Assembly (NCBI GenBank): GCA_025054935.1
Contig: JANWZD010000003.1
Location: 186,001 to 250,000 of the forward strand
Direction of reading: 5' to 3'
Origin: Dehalococcoidia bacterium
GTDB taxonomy: Bacteria; Chloroflexota; Dehalococcoidia; SpSt-223
Length of the DNA: 64,000 nt
This document shows positions 10,400 to 20,683 of this stretch, piece by piece. Position 1 is the first letter of the stretch, and each line of letters opens with the position of its first letter. Position numbers and translations under genes: made by a program. The notes beneath the pieces were generated by a model. That model ran no database searches and was not told where the DNA came from. It saw only the letters and a program-made list of their open reading frames with translations.

Positions 10400-11290
10400 G
10401 TGGCGATCTTGCTTGACCGCACCTGTCGCCTCGTGGTCCAAGGGATTACCGGGCGCGAGGGCAGCTTTCATGCCCGCATCAGCCGCGAGTTCGGCACCAA
10501 CGTCGTGGCCGGCGTCACCCCGGGCCGCGGCGGCGCCAACGTCGAGGGGGTTCCGGTTTTTAACACAGTGGAACAAGCAGTGCGCGAGACAGGCGCGAAC
10601 ACTAGCCTCGTCTCCGTGCCGGCAGCAGGGGTTGCCGACGCCATCGTAGAAGCGGCCGATGCGGGCATCTCTCTTATTGTCTGCATCGCTGATGGCGTGC
10701 CAACGCTCGACATGGTGAAGGTGAAACCGTACCTCGCCAAGCGAGGGGCGCGGCTGATTGGTCCAAATTGTCCCGGCGTCACCAGCCCCGGCGAGAAGGC
10801 GCGCGTCGGGATCATGCCGACCTATATGTTTCGCCCCGGCGGGGTCGGTGTCGTCTCGCGCAGCGGGACGCTCACCTACGAAGCAGTCGCTCTTCTGACT
10901 CACAACGGCCTTGGGCAATCCACGGCGGTCGGGATCGGGGGCGACCCGGTTAACGGGACGAATTTCATCGAAGTGCTCGCGATGTTCGAGGCCGACCCGG
11001 AGACGCAGGCGATCGTCCTTGTCGGGGAGATCGGCGGCACCGCCGAAGAGGATGCCGCTGCCTTCATCAAGGAGCATGTGACCAAGCCCGTGGTCGCTTT
11101 CATTGCCGGCCGGAGCGCTCCTCCCGGCCGGCGGATGGGGCACGCCGGCGCGATCATCAGCGGCGGCACCGGTACCGCGGAGAGCAAAGTGGCGGCGCTT
11201 GAGGCCGCCGGCGCCGTCGTTGTCGATACCCATGTCAAGCTGGGAGAGACGATGGCGCGGGTGCTGCGCGAGCGCGGGATCTCCGCCTAG
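10400..11290 (+). CDS. sucD: Succinate-CoA ligase, alpha subunit
   Basis: 296 aa. This is the CoA-binding, phosphohistidine-carrying partner of SucC. It starts at GTG 10400, six bases after an AAGGAG ribosome site, and reads [18 protein letters not shown]. The N-terminal Rossmann CoA domain has [10 protein letters not shown] and [15 protein letters not shown]. The catalytic His is H248 in [17 protein letters not shown]. The stop overlaps the end of the convergent membrane-protein gene by four bases, leaving no room for a separate terminator. Confidence 0.97.
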   Translation: MAILLDRTCRLVVQGITGREGSFHARISREFGTNVVAGVTPGRGGANVEGVPVFNTVEQAVRETGANTSLVSVPAAGVADAIVEAADAGISLIVCIADGVPTLDMVKVKPYLAKRGARLIGPNCPGVTSPGEKARVGIMPTYMFRPGGVGVVSRSGTLTYEAVALLTHNGLGQSTAVGIGGDPVNGTNFIEVLAMFEADPETQAIVLVGEIGGTAEEDAAAFIKEHVTKPVVAFIAGRSAPPGRRMGHAGAIISGGTGTAESKVAALEAAGAVVVDTHVKLGETMARVLRERGISA

Positions 11291-12033
11291 TCCGGCGTCG
11301 ATGAGGTTGCCCCGCCAGAAGCGAGGCGACCAGCCCGCCGGCGCATCAGTTCCCAAAAGTCGCTTTCCCAGGGCGACTGTCCGGGGGCCACGGGCAGCGC
11401 GCGGTATACCCCGAGCGCTGCGTAGGCGAATACGGCGAGGAGCAGCGCGATCTCGGGGACGGCGACGACGCGCATGATCGCATTGACCTGGGCGACCTGC
11501 TGATTGAACGCCTCGGTTCCGAACGGAGCGACAACGATCGTCAGGTTGAGCCAGAAGTTGAGCGCCGCCAGCGCCGCGTTCACGCCGGCGAACGCGACTG
11601 TTCCGGTCAGAAACCGGCGGAAAATCGGCGGCTGCCGGATCAAGTCGCGCAGCTCCTGCTCGTCGGCGCGTGTCGGAGGAGCCAAGCCTTGGATGAGGAA
11701 ATACTGCAAGAGCGGCCTGCCGACTGCGGCTGAGCCGCCAAACAGCAGCGCGCTCAGCGCGATGCCGACCGTGTCCTTAATCGCGAAGAGGAGCCCATCG
11801 ACAAACCAGAAGGCGAGGGCGCCACGGACGACCGCCGACAAGCCGGTGTAGCTCGTGATGAAGTTGAACCGTTTGGTGAGAAAAATGAGGTCGGCGATCA
11901 CCCAGCCGACCGGGATCAGCGCCGAGACGACATAGGCAACCGGCGGCGTGAGCGGGCCGGACAGCCACTGCAGGACGGCAATCGGAAGAACTGCCCCCAT
12001 CAGCACGTCGAGCAGCAGTTTGAACGAGCGCAT
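11287..12033 (-). CDS. Multi-pass membrane protein, VC0807-like
   Basis: 248 aa with about six hydrophobic segments (near 8-25, 32-50, 70-90, 95-112, 145-165 and 200-222). The pattern, including [17 protein letters not shown] and [10 protein letters not shown], resembles the VC0807 / intracellular-septation-like family of uncharacterised membrane proteins; I cannot assign a function. No ribosome-binding site precedes the ATG. A weak -10-like TAGCAT lies eight bases upstream (12042-12047). It converges on sucD with a four-base overlap. Confidence 0.6.
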   Translation of the reverse strand: MRSFKLLLDVLMGAVLPIAVLQWLSGPLTPPVAYVVSALIPVGWVIADLIFLTKRFNFITSYTGLSAVVRGALAFWFVDGLLFAIKDTVGIALSALLFGGSAAVGRPLLQYFLIQGLAPPTRADEQELRDLIRQPPIFRRFLTGTVAFAGVNAALAALNFWLNLTIVVAPFGTEAFNQQVAQVNAIMRVVAVPEIALLLAVFAYAALGVYRALPVAPGQSPWESDFWELMRRRAGRLASGGATSSTPD

Positions 12034-12349
12034 CGCCCGGTATGCTACCGCTTCGGCGGGCGGTTGGGCAGCATCAGCAGGCGCGGCGCGGAGCGCTGCG
12101 CGCGAACGGAGGAACGGCCGGCTGCGCTATGCGCCCGTAGGAAGGCGCTGCGATCATGCGCCGCTGCCCGCTGAGTGCAGCCGCGTTCTGGAAGCAGCAG
12201 GGTTGCTGCTTGCGGGTCCGCTTTGTGCCCTGAACTCGCCGCAGGAGCGCGCCGGACGCAGCCGCGCGTTTTGGCGGCGTTCGGCGCCAGCCTCCGCGCC
12301 TCACGGCTGCGGCATCGGAGGCGCCGCACGGGGTGAACGGGCGCGCGTT
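12034..12349. other. Intergenic region with no gene seen
   Basis: 316 bases between two leftward genes, the end of pckA and the start of the VC0807-like gene. The open frames across it are rich in Arg, Ala and Pro and look like GC-driven shadows. I see no tRNA, repeat or clear terminator. The last bases before 12034 hold the weak -10-like element of the membrane-protein gene. Confidence 0.5.
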
Positions 12350-13957
12350 TTAGACGCGGGGGCCGGCGTTGCGCACCTCGTCCGTCGTCCCGGCGGCATA
12401 TTTTTGAAAGTTTTCCACAAACATCCGGGCGAGCTTGCGGGCTTGCGCGTCGTAGGCGTCTTTGTCGGCCCAGTTCTGGCGCGGGTCGAGCAGGTCGGAC
12501 GGGATGCCCGGGCAGGAGCGGGGAACGTGCACCCCGAAGATGGGATGGGGCGTGGTCGGCACGTCCTCGAGGTCGCCGTTCAGTGCCGCGTTGAGCAAGG
12601 CGCGGGTGTGGCGGATGGAGATCCGCTGGCCGACGCCGTACGGCCCGCCTTGCCAGCCGGTGTTGAGCAGCCACACCTTCGCGCCGTGCCGGGCGATCTT
12701 CTCACCGAGCAGCCGCGCATACACTCCCGGCTCGCGCACCATGAATGGCGAGCCGAAGCAGGTGCTGAACGTCGCCTCCGGGTCGGTAACGCCCTTCTCG
12801 GTCCCGGCAACCCGCGCAGTGTAGCCCGAGAGGAAATGGTACATCGCCTGCGACGGGGTCAGCTTGGCGATCGGCGGCAGTACGCCGAAGGCGTCGGCGG
12901 TGAGGAAGACGATGTTCTGCGGGTGTCCTCCTCGGCCCGACGGCTCGATGCCGGGAATGAAGGAGAGCGGATAAGCGGCGCGCGTGTTCTCGGTCTTCGA
13001 TTGATCGTCGAGCAGCATCTCGTGGGTGTCTGGGTCGAGGACGACGTTCTCGAGGACCGCGCCGAACCGGTTGATTGCGGCGTAGATCTGGGGTTCGGCT
13101 TCAGGCGACAGATTGATCACTTTGGCGTAGCAGCCGCCTTCGAAGTTGAAAATCCCGTCATCGCTCCAGCCGTGCTCATCATCGCCGATGAGGGAACGGT
13201 TCGGGTCAGCGGAGAGGGTTGTCTTCCCCGTGCCAGACAGCCCGAAGAGGATCGCGACATCGCCTTTCCGGCCGACATTCGCGGAGCAGTGCATGGGAAA
13301 GATGTTCTGCGCCGGCAGGAGGAAGTTCAGAGTGGTGAAGATCGACTTCTTGATTTCGCCCGCGTAGCTTGTTCCCCCGATCAGGATGAGGCGGCGGGCG
13401 AAGTTCAGGATGATGAAGGTGCCGGTGCGCGTACCGTCACGCTCCGGGTCAGCGAAGAAATTCGGCGCCGAGATGACCGTAAATCGGTTCGGGTGGTCTC
13501 GACCCTCCGGCTCCGCGATGGCGGAGGAAGGGATGAACAGCTGGCGCGCGAAGAGGTTGTGCCAGGCGATTTCGTTGATGACGCGGACCGGCAGCCGGTA
13601 GGCCGGGTCGGCGCCGGCGTAGCAGTCGAGGACGTAGACGTCCCGGTTCTGCAGATAGGCAAGCACCCGGCTGAGCAGGGCGTCGAACTTGGCTGGGTCG
13701 AACGGTTTGTTCGCCTTCCAGTCGATCTCTGCTTCGGTCGAGGGCTCGCGGACGATGAACTTGTCGTTCGGCGAGCGGCCCGTGTGCTCCCCCGTCTCGA
13801 CCACCAGGGCGCCAGTGCTGGCGAGCTGCCCCTCGCCGTTGCGAATTGTGATCTCGTAGAGGGCGGCAGGCGGCAGGTTCCAGAAGATGTTGCGGAGGTT
13901 TGTTAGCCCCAGCGCTTGGAGCCCGGTGTCGGTGATGGGGCGGTCTTGCAACTGCAT
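12350..13957 (-). CDS. pckA: Phosphoenolpyruvate carboxykinase (ATP)
   Basis: 535 aa, typical for the ATP-dependent enzyme. Converts oxaloacetate and ATP to PEP, CO2 and ADP, the entry step of gluconeogenesis. The kinase-1a P-loop [16 protein letters not shown] lies near residue 245, followed by the LIGDDEHGW metal-site segment. The oxaloacetate-binding TGRSPNDKF near the N-terminus and [16 protein letters not shown] are also present. It starts [12 protein letters not shown] after an AAGGA ribosome site and has a well-formed promoter 29 bases upstream. Presence with pgi and the class I aldolase suggests growth on organic acids. Confidence 0.97.
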   Translation of the reverse strand: MQLQDRPITDTGLQALGLTNLRNIFWNLPPAALYEITIRNGEGQLASTGALVVETGEHTGRSPNDKFIVREPSTEAEIDWKANKPFDPAKFDALLSRVLAYLQNRDVYVLDCYAGADPAYRLPVRVINEIAWHNLFARQLFIPSSAIAEPEGRDHPNRFTVISAPNFFADPERDGTRTGTFIILNFARRLILIGGTSYAGEIKKSIFTTLNFLLPAQNIFPMHCSANVGRKGDVAILFGLSGTGKTTLSADPNRSLIGDDEHGWSDDGIFNFEGGCYAKVINLSPEAEPQIYAAINRFGAVLENVVLDPDTHEMLLDDQSKTENTRAAYPLSFIPGIEPSGRGGHPQNIVFLTADAFGVLPPIAKLTPSQAMYHFLSGYTARVAGTEKGVTDPEATFSTCFGSPFMVREPGVYARLLGEKIARHGAKVWLLNTGWQGGPYGVGQRISIRHTRALLNAALNGDLEDVPTTPHPIFGVHVPRSCPGIPSDLLDPRQNWADKDAYDAQARKLARMFVENFQKYAAGTTDEVRNAGPRV

Positions 13958-13992
13958 CGACGGGTTCCTTTCCTTGGATGGCGGCTGCCCGA

Positions 13993-14022
13993 GTTATATC
14001 ACTGGATTTCTGGTCGTATCAA
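13993..14022 (-). promoter_or_regulatory. Promoter of pckA
   Basis: On the minus strand TTGATA (14017-14022) and TATAAC (13993-13998) are 18 bases apart, each matching consensus at five of six positions. This is one of the best promoters in the window. Transcription should start near 13986, giving a leader of about 29 bases before the pckA ATG. Confidence 0.7.
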
Positions 14023-14118
14023 ACGGGCGGCCGGCGGCCGGTTCTCCGCGCGCCGTTTGCCCCTCGTTTCCGGACAGGAGCGCTAGAATTGCCGAAGAAG
14101 GTGCGAGGAGGAAGCGGC

Positions 14119-15138
14119 ATGCGCGCCGCCGTGCTCTACTATCCGCGCGAGCTCCGAATTGAGGACCGCCCTGAGCCGCCGGTCGGACCGACCGATGTCA
14201 AAGTGGCCGTGCGCCTGTCGGGGATCTGCGGCACCGATGTCCACATCTACGAGGGCCGCTACCATCCAGTAGGCACCCCCTTTCCTGCGCGTGTCCTCGG
14301 CCATGATTTTGTCGGCATCGTCACGGAGGTCGGCGAGAACGTAACGAGCGTCCGCCCGGGAGACCGGGTCACGTTCGAGCCGTCGCGGTCGTGCGGGGCG
14401 TGTCCGGCCTGCCGCGCGGGGGCAGCGAACCTCTGCGTCAACTGGGCACACATGGGCATGACCATCGACGGCTGCCTGCAGGAGTATGTCGTTGCTCCGG
14501 AGCGGTACGTTCACCATATCCCGCCGTCGCTGAGTGACGAAGAAGCGGCGACCCTCGAGCCCGTAGCGGTTGCGCTCCATGTCTTCGACGCTCGCCTTGC
14601 CGACCGGCGGGGCGACGAGACGGTCGTCGTAATTGGCGCCGGACCGATCGGGCTTGCCACGGTCGAGGTCGCAAAGCTGCGCGGCCACCGCGTTATCGCG
14701 GTCGAGATCGTCCCGGAGCGGCTCGCCCTCGCTGCCCAGCTCGGCGCGGACGAGATCGTTAATCCGCGCGATGGCGATGCCGCCAAGCGCATCCTCGCGC
14801 TCTCTGGGGAAACGCCGAACCTTATCATCGAAACTGCCGGCACGGAACAAAGCGCCCAGCTGGCGATGGATGCGGTCAGCTGGTATGGCCGGATCATTTT
14901 TGTCGCGCTGACGGCGGTTCCTCAGTCGCTCCGCGTTCTCGTCTCGAAAGAGGTGTGGATGACGGGCGCGCGCACCGGCTACGGCTCCTACCCGGAGGCT
15001 ATCCGCCTGATTGCCGAAGGGAAAATCCGGGTCGGCGAGATGATCACCCACCGCTTTCCTCTCGCGCACCTGCGGGAGGCGTTCGAGCTGCTGCTTGCGC
15101 GTCCCGGCGAGGCGTTCCGCGTTGCCATCGAGCCCTGA
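14119..15138 (+). CDS. Zinc-dependent alcohol dehydrogenase, sorbitol/threonine dehydrogenase-like
   Basis: 339 aa medium-chain dehydrogenase/reductase that oxidises a secondary alcohol with NAD(P). Catalytic zinc ligands are visible as C37 in GICGTD and H62 in GHDFVG, which has Asp in the usual GHE position. Structural-zinc cysteines are C92, C95, C98 and C106. The Rossmann motif VIGAGPIGLATVEVAKLRG follows near 172. The substrate cannot be read; sorbitol, threonine, butanediol or similar polyols are possible. ATG at 14119 follows GAGGAGG; the frame stays open upstream to 13978 without family similarity. It converges on the SDR gene five bases later, so the two might act on related substrates. 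Confidence 0.88.
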   Translation: MRAAVLYYPRELRIEDRPEPPVGPTDVKVAVRLSGICGTDVHIYEGRYHPVGTPFPARVLGHDFVGIVTEVGENVTSVRPGDRVTFEPSRSCGACPACRAGAANLCVNWAHMGMTIDGCLQEYVVAPERYVHHIPPSLSDEEAATLEPVAVALHVFDARLADRRGDETVVVIGAGPIGLATVEVAKLRGHRVIAVEIVPERLALAAQLGADEIVNPRDGDAAKRILALSGETPNLIIETAGTEQSAQLAMDAVSWYGRIIFVALTAVPQSLRVLVSKEVWMTGARTGYGSYPEAIRLIAEGKIRVGEMITHRFPLAHLREAFELLLARPGEAFRVAIEP

Positions 15139-15143
15139 GCTGC

Positions 15144-15806
15144 TCAGCCCATCCAGCGGCCGCCGTTGATATCGAGGATCGCTCCCGTGATCGAGGCGGC
15201 AGCCGGCGACAGCAGAAAGAGGATAGCCGCCGCGATCTCCTCCGGGGGAATGAGCCGCGGGATCGGGGTGCGCTCGGTGAAGAACCGCTTCTCCTCTTCG
15301 GTGAGCGGAGCGAGCATCGGCGTGTCGACCAGCCCCGGCGCGACGCAGTTGACGCGAATGCCGTCTGCCGCCAGGTCGGTCGCCAAGTGCCGCGTCACAT
15401 TGATCACGCCTCCTTTTGCTGCCGCGTAGGCAATCCCTGTCAGTCGGTTGCCGCCATTGCGTCCCGCCGTTGAGCTGGTCAGCACGATCGCGCCCCCGCC
15501 GGCAGCGCGCATGCTCGGGATGACGGCGCGGCAGGTGACAAACACCGACGTCAGATTGTCGTCGAGAATGCGGTACCAATCCGCGAGGGTGTGCTCTTCG
15601 ATGCTCCCTTTATGCACCGTGCCGGCGACATGGACAAGCGTCGTGATCGGGGGCTTGTCGCGCAGAAACGCCGCAACTTGGTCAGGGTCGGCGGCGTTCA
15701 CGCCGCTTGCGCGGTCGAGCCCAACGACTACATGACCGTGTTCGCGGAGCAGCGCCGCCGTTGCCCGTCCTATGCCGCCATCAGCCCCAACGAGGAGCGT
15801 CGCCAT
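15144..15806 (-). CDS. Short-chain dehydrogenase/reductase
   Basis: 220 aa, slightly short for a classical SDR. The nucleotide-binding glycine motif is VGADGGIGRATAALL (7-21), in place of the usual TGxxxGIG. The catalytic residues are the Ser of LTSSTAGR and the AYAAAKGG Tyr-Lys pair, and the PG motif VAPGLVDTPM is present. It should reduce or oxidise a carbonyl or alcohol with NAD(P)H; the substrate is unknown. CGGAGGA precedes the ATG. It is divergent from gnd across 171 bases. Confidence 0.88.
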   Translation of the reverse strand: MATLLVGADGGIGRATAALLREHGHVVVGLDRASGVNAADPDQVAAFLRDKPPITTLVHVAGTVHKGSIEEHTLADWYRILDDNLTSVFVTCRAVIPSMRAAGGGAIVLTSSTAGRNGGNRLTGIAYAAAKGGVINVTRHLATDLAADGIRVNCVAPGLVDTPMLAPLTEEEKRFFTERTPIPRLIPPEEIAAAILFLLSPAAASITGAILDINGGRWMG

Positions 15807-15977
15807 CTTTCCTCCGGGTGTTCCCGATCGCGCCCGGACGTCACTTCTGCCGAGCGCCTGCAGTGTACCGCGCTCGCGGTGCAGGGATCTTCTCGTCTCT
15901 TCCTCTTCCCGCTACGATCGCGGAGGGGAACGAGGCAAAAGCCTAACGCCTCTGAGACGGTGAGAGAGGGCGAGTGA

Positions 15978-16997
15978 ATGCAGCTCGGGATGATCGGGTT
16001 AGGCCGCATGGGCGCGAACATGACGCGCCGGTTGCTGCGGGCAGGACACGACTGCGTCGTCTACAACCGCAGCCGCGCCCCGGTCGAAGCGCTCGTGCGC
16101 GAAGGGGCGAGAGGGAGCACCGACCTTGCAACGTTCGTCCAGCTGCTTGAGCCGCCGCGGCACATCTGGCTGATGGTGCCGGCGGCGGCGGTTGATCCGG
16201 TGATCGAGCGTCTCCTCCCGCTGCTTTCGGCCGGCGATACCATCATCGACGGGGGCAACACTCACTATCACGATGATATCCGCCGCGCTCGGCTGCTGCG
16301 GGAGCGGGGTCTCCACTACGTCGATGTGGGGACGAGCGGAGGCGTCTGGGGGCTTGAGCGGGGCTATTGCCTGATGATCGGCGGCGAGCAGGAGATTGTG
16401 CGGCGGCTGGACCCGATCTTCCGTGCGCTCGCGCCGGGCGTTGCTGCCGCGCCGCGGACGCCGGGCCGGCAGGGTGACCCGGCGCCTCCAGAATGGGGCT
16501 ACCTCCATTGCGGACCGCATGGCGCAGGCCACTTCGTCAAGATGGTCCACAACGGCATCGAGTACGGCATCATGGCCGCCTACGCCGAAGGGATGAACAT
16601 TCTGAAGAATGCCAATATCGGGACGTCCCGCCGCGCGAGCGATGCTGAGACGTCCCCCCTCCGTCAGCCGGAGCTGTATCGCTACGACTTTGATCTTCCG
16701 GCGATCGCGGAGCTGTGGCGGCGCGGCAGCGTGATCGCGTCCTGGCTGCTCGACCTGACTGCGCGCGCCCTCCATGACGACCCCGAGTTGGCCGCCTTTG
16801 TCGGCCAGGTCGCCGACTCCGGCGAGGGACGGTGGACGGTCATGGCGGCGATCGACGAGGGGGTGCCGGTTCCGGTCTTGAGCGCGGCGCTCTACGCGCG
16901 CTTCACCTCCCGCGGAGCGGACGAGTTTGCCAATAAGCTGCTCTCAGCGATGCGCTACGGCTTCGGCGGCCATGTCGAGAAGACGAGCAGCGAATGA
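15978..16997 (+). CDS. gnd: 6-phosphogluconate dehydrogenase, short type
   Basis: 339 aa. Oxidatively decarboxylates 6-phosphogluconate to ribulose 5-phosphate with NAD(P)+. It has MQLGMIGLGRMGANMTRRL with the dinucleotide fold, VDVGTSGGVWG for substrate binding, and HFVKMVHNGIEYGIMAAYAEGM with the catalytic Lys. It lacks the long C-terminal helix domain of the roughly 470-aa enzymes, so it belongs to the shorter form. A proline-rich insert (about 155-172) precedes GYLHCGP. The tal, pgi and GH15 genes follow on the same strand after a 657-base gap; zwf and pgl are absent from the window. Confidence 0.93.
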   Translation: MQLGMIGLGRMGANMTRRLLRAGHDCVVYNRSRAPVEALVREGARGSTDLATFVQLLEPPRHIWLMVPAAAVDPVIERLLPLLSAGDTIIDGGNTHYHDDIRRARLLRERGLHYVDVGTSGGVWGLERGYCLMIGGEQEIVRRLDPIFRALAPGVAAAPRTPGRQGDPAPPEWGYLHCGPHGAGHFVKMVHNGIEYGIMAAYAEGMNILKNANIGTSRRASDAETSPLRQPELYRYDFDLPAIAELWRRGSVIASWLLDLTARALHDDPELAAFVGQVADSGEGRWTVMAAIDEGVPVPVLSAALYARFTSRGADEFANKLLSAMRYGFGGHVEKTSSE

Positions 16998-17654
16998 GGC
17001 GGGCGAATAACACCGCGTCTCGCGGAGGCACGGCGCGGGCGCTCGTCGCACGCCGGTCTTCTCTCCGTCCCAGTCGATGGTGAAGCACGGCGCCGCTCCA
17101 TCAATGGCACCCGCGGCACTGTCGCGCCGCTTCGTCGGCCGGCCCGACTGCGGGGCGGTCAACGCGGTCCGCGTTCGTCCCGCCCCTGCGGTCAGGGCGC
17201 TCTCGGCGCGCGGCCATCGCTTTCGGCTGGAGCGCCCTGTTCGACGCGCTGCGCTCGGCGAGCAGAGGGATGATCCGGGCGCGGAGCGGTCTCGTCTGCT
17301 CTGTGGGAGGCGCTTGCGCTGTCCTCGGGTGGCGGTGGCCATCCTTTCGGGGGGGCGATGCCGCGTCGCTGCAGGATGCCGCGCCGACGCCGCCGTGCCG
17401 TTGGAGGCGCGCTGCCAGCCATCGCGCTGCGGCCGGCACTGCGGCGCGAAGACGGCGTGCCGGGGACGCCGCCGGGGCGGTCGGGGGACGGCGGTCGTCC
17501 TGCGCCGCGGTTCGCGCGATGGAGCGGCGGCCGCCGATCGGTGCGCCGGCCCTGCCCCTCGAGCGGACCGCGACCTTCTCGGCTACGATCGCCCCGCGCT
17601 TCTGCAGCCGACGCGCCGAGGCGTCTCATTTCCCGGGGATCAAATGGAGGCTCG
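16998..17654. other. Long intergenic region between gnd and tal
   Basis: 657 bases, very GC-rich, inside an otherwise co-directional sugar-phosphate cluster. Open frames exist on both strands, but their translations are dominated by Arg, Ala, Pro and Cys and show no domain. I see no terminator with a T tract, no tRNA and no repeat. A GGAGG ribosome site for tal closes the region at 17645-17649. It may hold the tal promoter or a badly decayed gene. Confidence 0.5.
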
Positions 17655-18734
17655 ATGAACCGAACTCAGCAACTGCGCTACGCTGGCCAAACCATCTGGC
17701 TGGACTTTATTACCCGTCGTCTGGTGCGGAGCGGCACCCTGAAGCGCTACATCGAGGAACTGCACGTCACGGGGCTGACATCGAACCCGACGATCTTTGA
17801 CAACGCGCTGCGCGCGACGCCGGACTACGATGAAGCGATCCGTCAGCGTCTTGACGCCGGGCTGAGCGACGAAGAGCTGTTTCTGGAGCTGGCGATCGAG
17901 GATGTGGCGGCTGCAGCCGACCTCTTCCGGCTGATCCACAACCGGACGGCGGGGGTCGACGGCTGGGTGTCGCTCGAAGTGTCGCCGCTGCTCGCCTACG
18001 ACACCGAGAGCACGCTCGCCGCGGCGAAACAGCTGTTTGCCCGGGTGGGACGGCCGAATGTGCTGATCAAGATCCCCGGCACGGCGGCGGGGCTGCCGGC
18101 CATCGAGGAAGCGATCTTTGCCGGCATCCCTGTCAATGTGACGCTCCTTTTCTCTCCCGAGCAGTATCAAGCGGCAGCGGACGCCTACCTCCGCGGTCTC
18201 GAGCGCCGGCAGGAGGCTGGGCTCAACCTCGCTGTCGGTTCGGTCGCGTCGGTCTTTGTCTCGCGCTGGGATCGCGCCGTGATGGGGAGCGTGCCGGCTG
18301 ACCTTGCGGGCCAGCTCGGGATCGCCATCGCCAAGAAGACGTATCGCGCCTACCGCGACCTGCTGAACTCCGAGCGCTGGAAGGCACTCGCCCGACGCGG
18401 CGCGCGCGCGCAGCGGCTGCTCTGGGCAAGCACCAGCACCAAAGACCCCTCCCTCCCCGACACGTGGTACGTCAGCGCGCTTGTCGCGCCGAATACCATC
18501 AACACGATGCCGGAAGAGACCCTGCTCGCATTCGCAGACCATGGCGAAGTAGGGGCGCTGCTCTCGCCCGAAGGCGCGGACGATCTGCTCGCGCGGTTCA
18601 CCGCCGCTGGGGTCGATATCGCCGTGCTGGCCGATCGGCTGCAGCAGGACGGCACGGCAGCCTTCGTCGCCTCGTGGAACGACGTGACCAGCCGCGTCGC
18701 TGCCAAGCGGGCGGAGTTCGCCGCGCACCGGTGA
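17655..18734 (+). CDS. tal: Transaldolase
   Basis: 359 aa, matching the longer transaldolase form. Transfers a dihydroxyacetone unit between sedoheptulose 7-phosphate and glyceraldehyde 3-phosphate in the non-oxidative pentose phosphate pathway. The signature GLTSNPTIFDNAL is at 40-52, and the Schiff-base Lys is K139 in VLIKIPGT. ASTSTKDPSLPDTWYV near the C-terminus is also typical. ATG at 17655 follows GGAGG. The frame extends about 100 codons upstream with low-complexity sequence, which is not part of the gene. pgi follows after 120 bases. Confidence 0.95.
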   Translation: MNRTQQLRYAGQTIWLDFITRRLVRSGTLKRYIEELHVTGLTSNPTIFDNALRATPDYDEAIRQRLDAGLSDEELFLELAIEDVAAAADLFRLIHNRTAGVDGWVSLEVSPLLAYDTESTLAAAKQLFARVGRPNVLIKIPGTAAGLPAIEEAIFAGIPVNVTLLFSPEQYQAAADAYLRGLERRQEAGLNLAVGSVASVFVSRWDRAVMGSVPADLAGQLGIAIAKKTYRAYRDLLNSERWKALARRGARAQRLLWASTSTKDPSLPDTWYVSALVAPNTINTMPEETLLAFADHGEVGALLSPEGADDLLARFTAAGVDIAVLADRLQQDGTAAFVASWNDVTSRVAAKRAEFAAHR

Positions 18735-18854
18735 GGCATGTGACGGAGTGGCCTGCTCCTTAGCGCCGCCGCGGTGGTCGGCGGGACAGAAGAGCGGGCT
18801 ACCCTTCTTCGCTGCCGGCGTTGCGCTCTCTTCGGCTCGGAGAGGCAGAACCCC

Positions 18855-20516
18855 ATGAAAGACGATGCAATGCCGCCGCGCGCCACTCCGCGCCTCACGC
18901 AGCGCCCAGAGTGGCAGGCACTCCGCGCCCACTACGAGCGGATTAAGGACGTCCACCTCCGCGATCTCTTCGCTGCCGACCCCCAGCGCGGCGAGCGCCT
19001 CGCTGTCGAGGCCGTCGGTCTCTATTTCGACTATTCCAAGAACCGGCTGACCGACGAGACAATCCGGCTGCTGGTCGAGCTCGCGAAGGCGTGCGGTCTT
19101 CGCGAGCGGATCGACGCGATGTTCCGAGGCGACGCTATCAATGTCACGGAACGACGCGCCGTTCTCCACATCGCTCTGCGTGCTCCACGCGATGACGAGA
19201 TCGTGGTCGACGGCGTCAATGTCGTTCCGCAAGTGCATGCCGTTCTCGACAAGATGGCCGCTTTCGCCAGCCGTGTCCGTCAAGGCGAATGGCGCGGCCA
19301 CACCGGCAAGCCGATCAAGAACATTGTCAACATCGGCATTGGCGGCTCGGACCTCGGGCCGGCGATGGCCTACCACGCGCTGCGCTGGTACAGCGACCGT
19401 TCGCGCGTCTTTCGCTTTGTCTCGAACGTTGACGGGAGCGACTTCGTCGAAGCAACCCGTGACCTTGCGGCGGAGGAGACCCTTTTCATTATCTCCTCGA
19501 AGACGTTCACAACGCTCGAGACGATGACGAATGCGCGGACGGCGCGTGACTGGCTGCTCCGCCAGCTTGGAGACGAGCAGGCGATCGCCAAGCACTTCGT
19601 CGCAGTCTCAACGAATGCGAAGGCGGTCGCCGACTTCGGCATTCATCCCGCCAATATGTTCGAGTTCTGGGATTGGGTGGGAGGACGGTTCTCCCTCGGC
19701 TCTGCGATCGGGCTCTCCCTGATGATCGCCATCGGCCCGGAGCGCTTTCAGGAGCTGCTGCGCGGCTTTCGGGCGATGGATGAGCATTTTCGGACTGCGC
19801 CGTTCGAGCGCAATCTGCCGGTACTGCTGGGACTGATCGGCATCTGGTACAACAACTTCTTCGGCGCGGAGACGGTGGCGATCCTCCCCTACGACTACTA
19901 TCTCGAGAAGCTGCCCAGCTATTTGCAGCAGCTTGAGATGGAGAGCAACGGGAAGTCGGTCGATCGCGACGGAGCGCGCGTCGACTATCAAACCGGGGCG
20001 ATCATCTGGGGCCAGCCCGGCACGAACGGGCAGCACGCCTTCTACCAGCTGATCCACCAAGGCACGAAGCTGATCCCCTGCGACTTCATCGGTTTTTGCC
20101 GCCCGCTCAACCCGCTGGGCGACCACCATGACCTGCTGATCGCGAACCTCATTGCCCAGACGGAGGCGCTCGCTTTCGGCAAGCCGGTCGACGACGTGCG
20201 GGCCGAGGGCGTGCCGGAGCATCAGGCGGCAGCCCGGGTGTTCGAGGGCAATCGTCCTTCGAACACGCTTCTGCTCGACCAGCTCACCCCCGAGAACTTG
20301 GGCAAATTGATTGCGCTCTACGAACACAAGGTGTTTACCCAGGGCGCGATCTGGCAGATTAACTCGTTCGACCAGTGGGGGGTTGAGCTGGGCAAGGCGC
20401 TTGCGCTTGCCATCATCCCGGAGATCCGCGCTCCCTCTGAGCCGCCGCTCCGGCATGACAGCTCGACCAATGCGCTCATCCGGCGGGCTCGCATCTTTCG
20501 GCAGGGAGGCTCCTGA
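18855..20516 (+). CDS. pgi: Glucose-6-phosphate isomerase
   Basis: 553 aa, normal for the classical enzyme, which interconverts glucose 6-phosphate and fructose 6-phosphate. The sugar-phosphate segments [18 protein letters not shown] and [14 protein letters not shown], the signature [17 protein letters not shown] with its catalytic His, and [11 protein letters not shown] are all present. ATG at 18855 is the best start, with GGAGAGG before it. A second, unrelated-subfamily PGI/PMI gene lies at 32169, so the genome has two phosphoglucose isomerase activities. It sits between tal and a GH15 enzyme. Confidence 0.97.
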   Translation: MKDDAMPPRATPRLTQRPEWQALRAHYERIKDVHLRDLFAADPQRGERLAVEAVGLYFDYSKNRLTDETIRLLVELAKACGLRERIDAMFRGDAINVTERRAVLHIALRAPRDDEIVVDGVNVVPQVHAVLDKMAAFASRVRQGEWRGHTGKPIKNIVNIGIGGSDLGPAMAYHALRWYSDRSRVFRFVSNVDGSDFVEATRDLAAEETLFIISSKTFTTLETMTNARTARDWLLRQLGDEQAIAKHFVAVSTNAKAVADFGIHPANMFEFWDWVGGRFSLGSAIGLSLMIAIGPERFQELLRGFRAMDEHFRTAPFERNLPVLLGLIGIWYNNFFGAETVAILPYDYYLEKLPSYLQQLEMESNGKSVDRDGARVDYQTGAIIWGQPGTNGQHAFYQLIHQGTKLIPCDFIGFCRPLNPLGDHHDLLIANLIAQTEALAFGKPVDDVRAEGVPEHQAAARVFEGNRPSNTLLLDQLTPENLGKLIALYEHKVFTQGAIWQINSFDQWGVELGKALALAIIPEIRAPSEPPLRHDSSTNALIRRARIFRQGGS

Positions 20517-20683
20517 TGCGTCCGCGCAAGAGCGGGAAGACGCTGGGAACGGGGTGACCCGCGCGCGTCGCCCCGCTTCTCTCGTTCTCGCTCGCGCCGG
20601 CATCGCCCGCGGCAGGAACCGGGCTGCGCACCGCATCCGAACTGGCCGGTGGCCGGGCGACCAGGAACCGCTCGGGAGGACCG

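Noticed and set aside
12045-12674. 209-aa leftward frame overlapping the pckA end and the gap before it
   Set aside because: Arg/Ala/Pro-rich with no motif, and it overlaps pckA in another frame.
17077-17658. 193-aa open frame in the gnd-tal gap
   Set aside because: Composition is dominated by Arg, Ala, Gly and Cys, there is no ribosome site, and it runs over the tal ribosome site.
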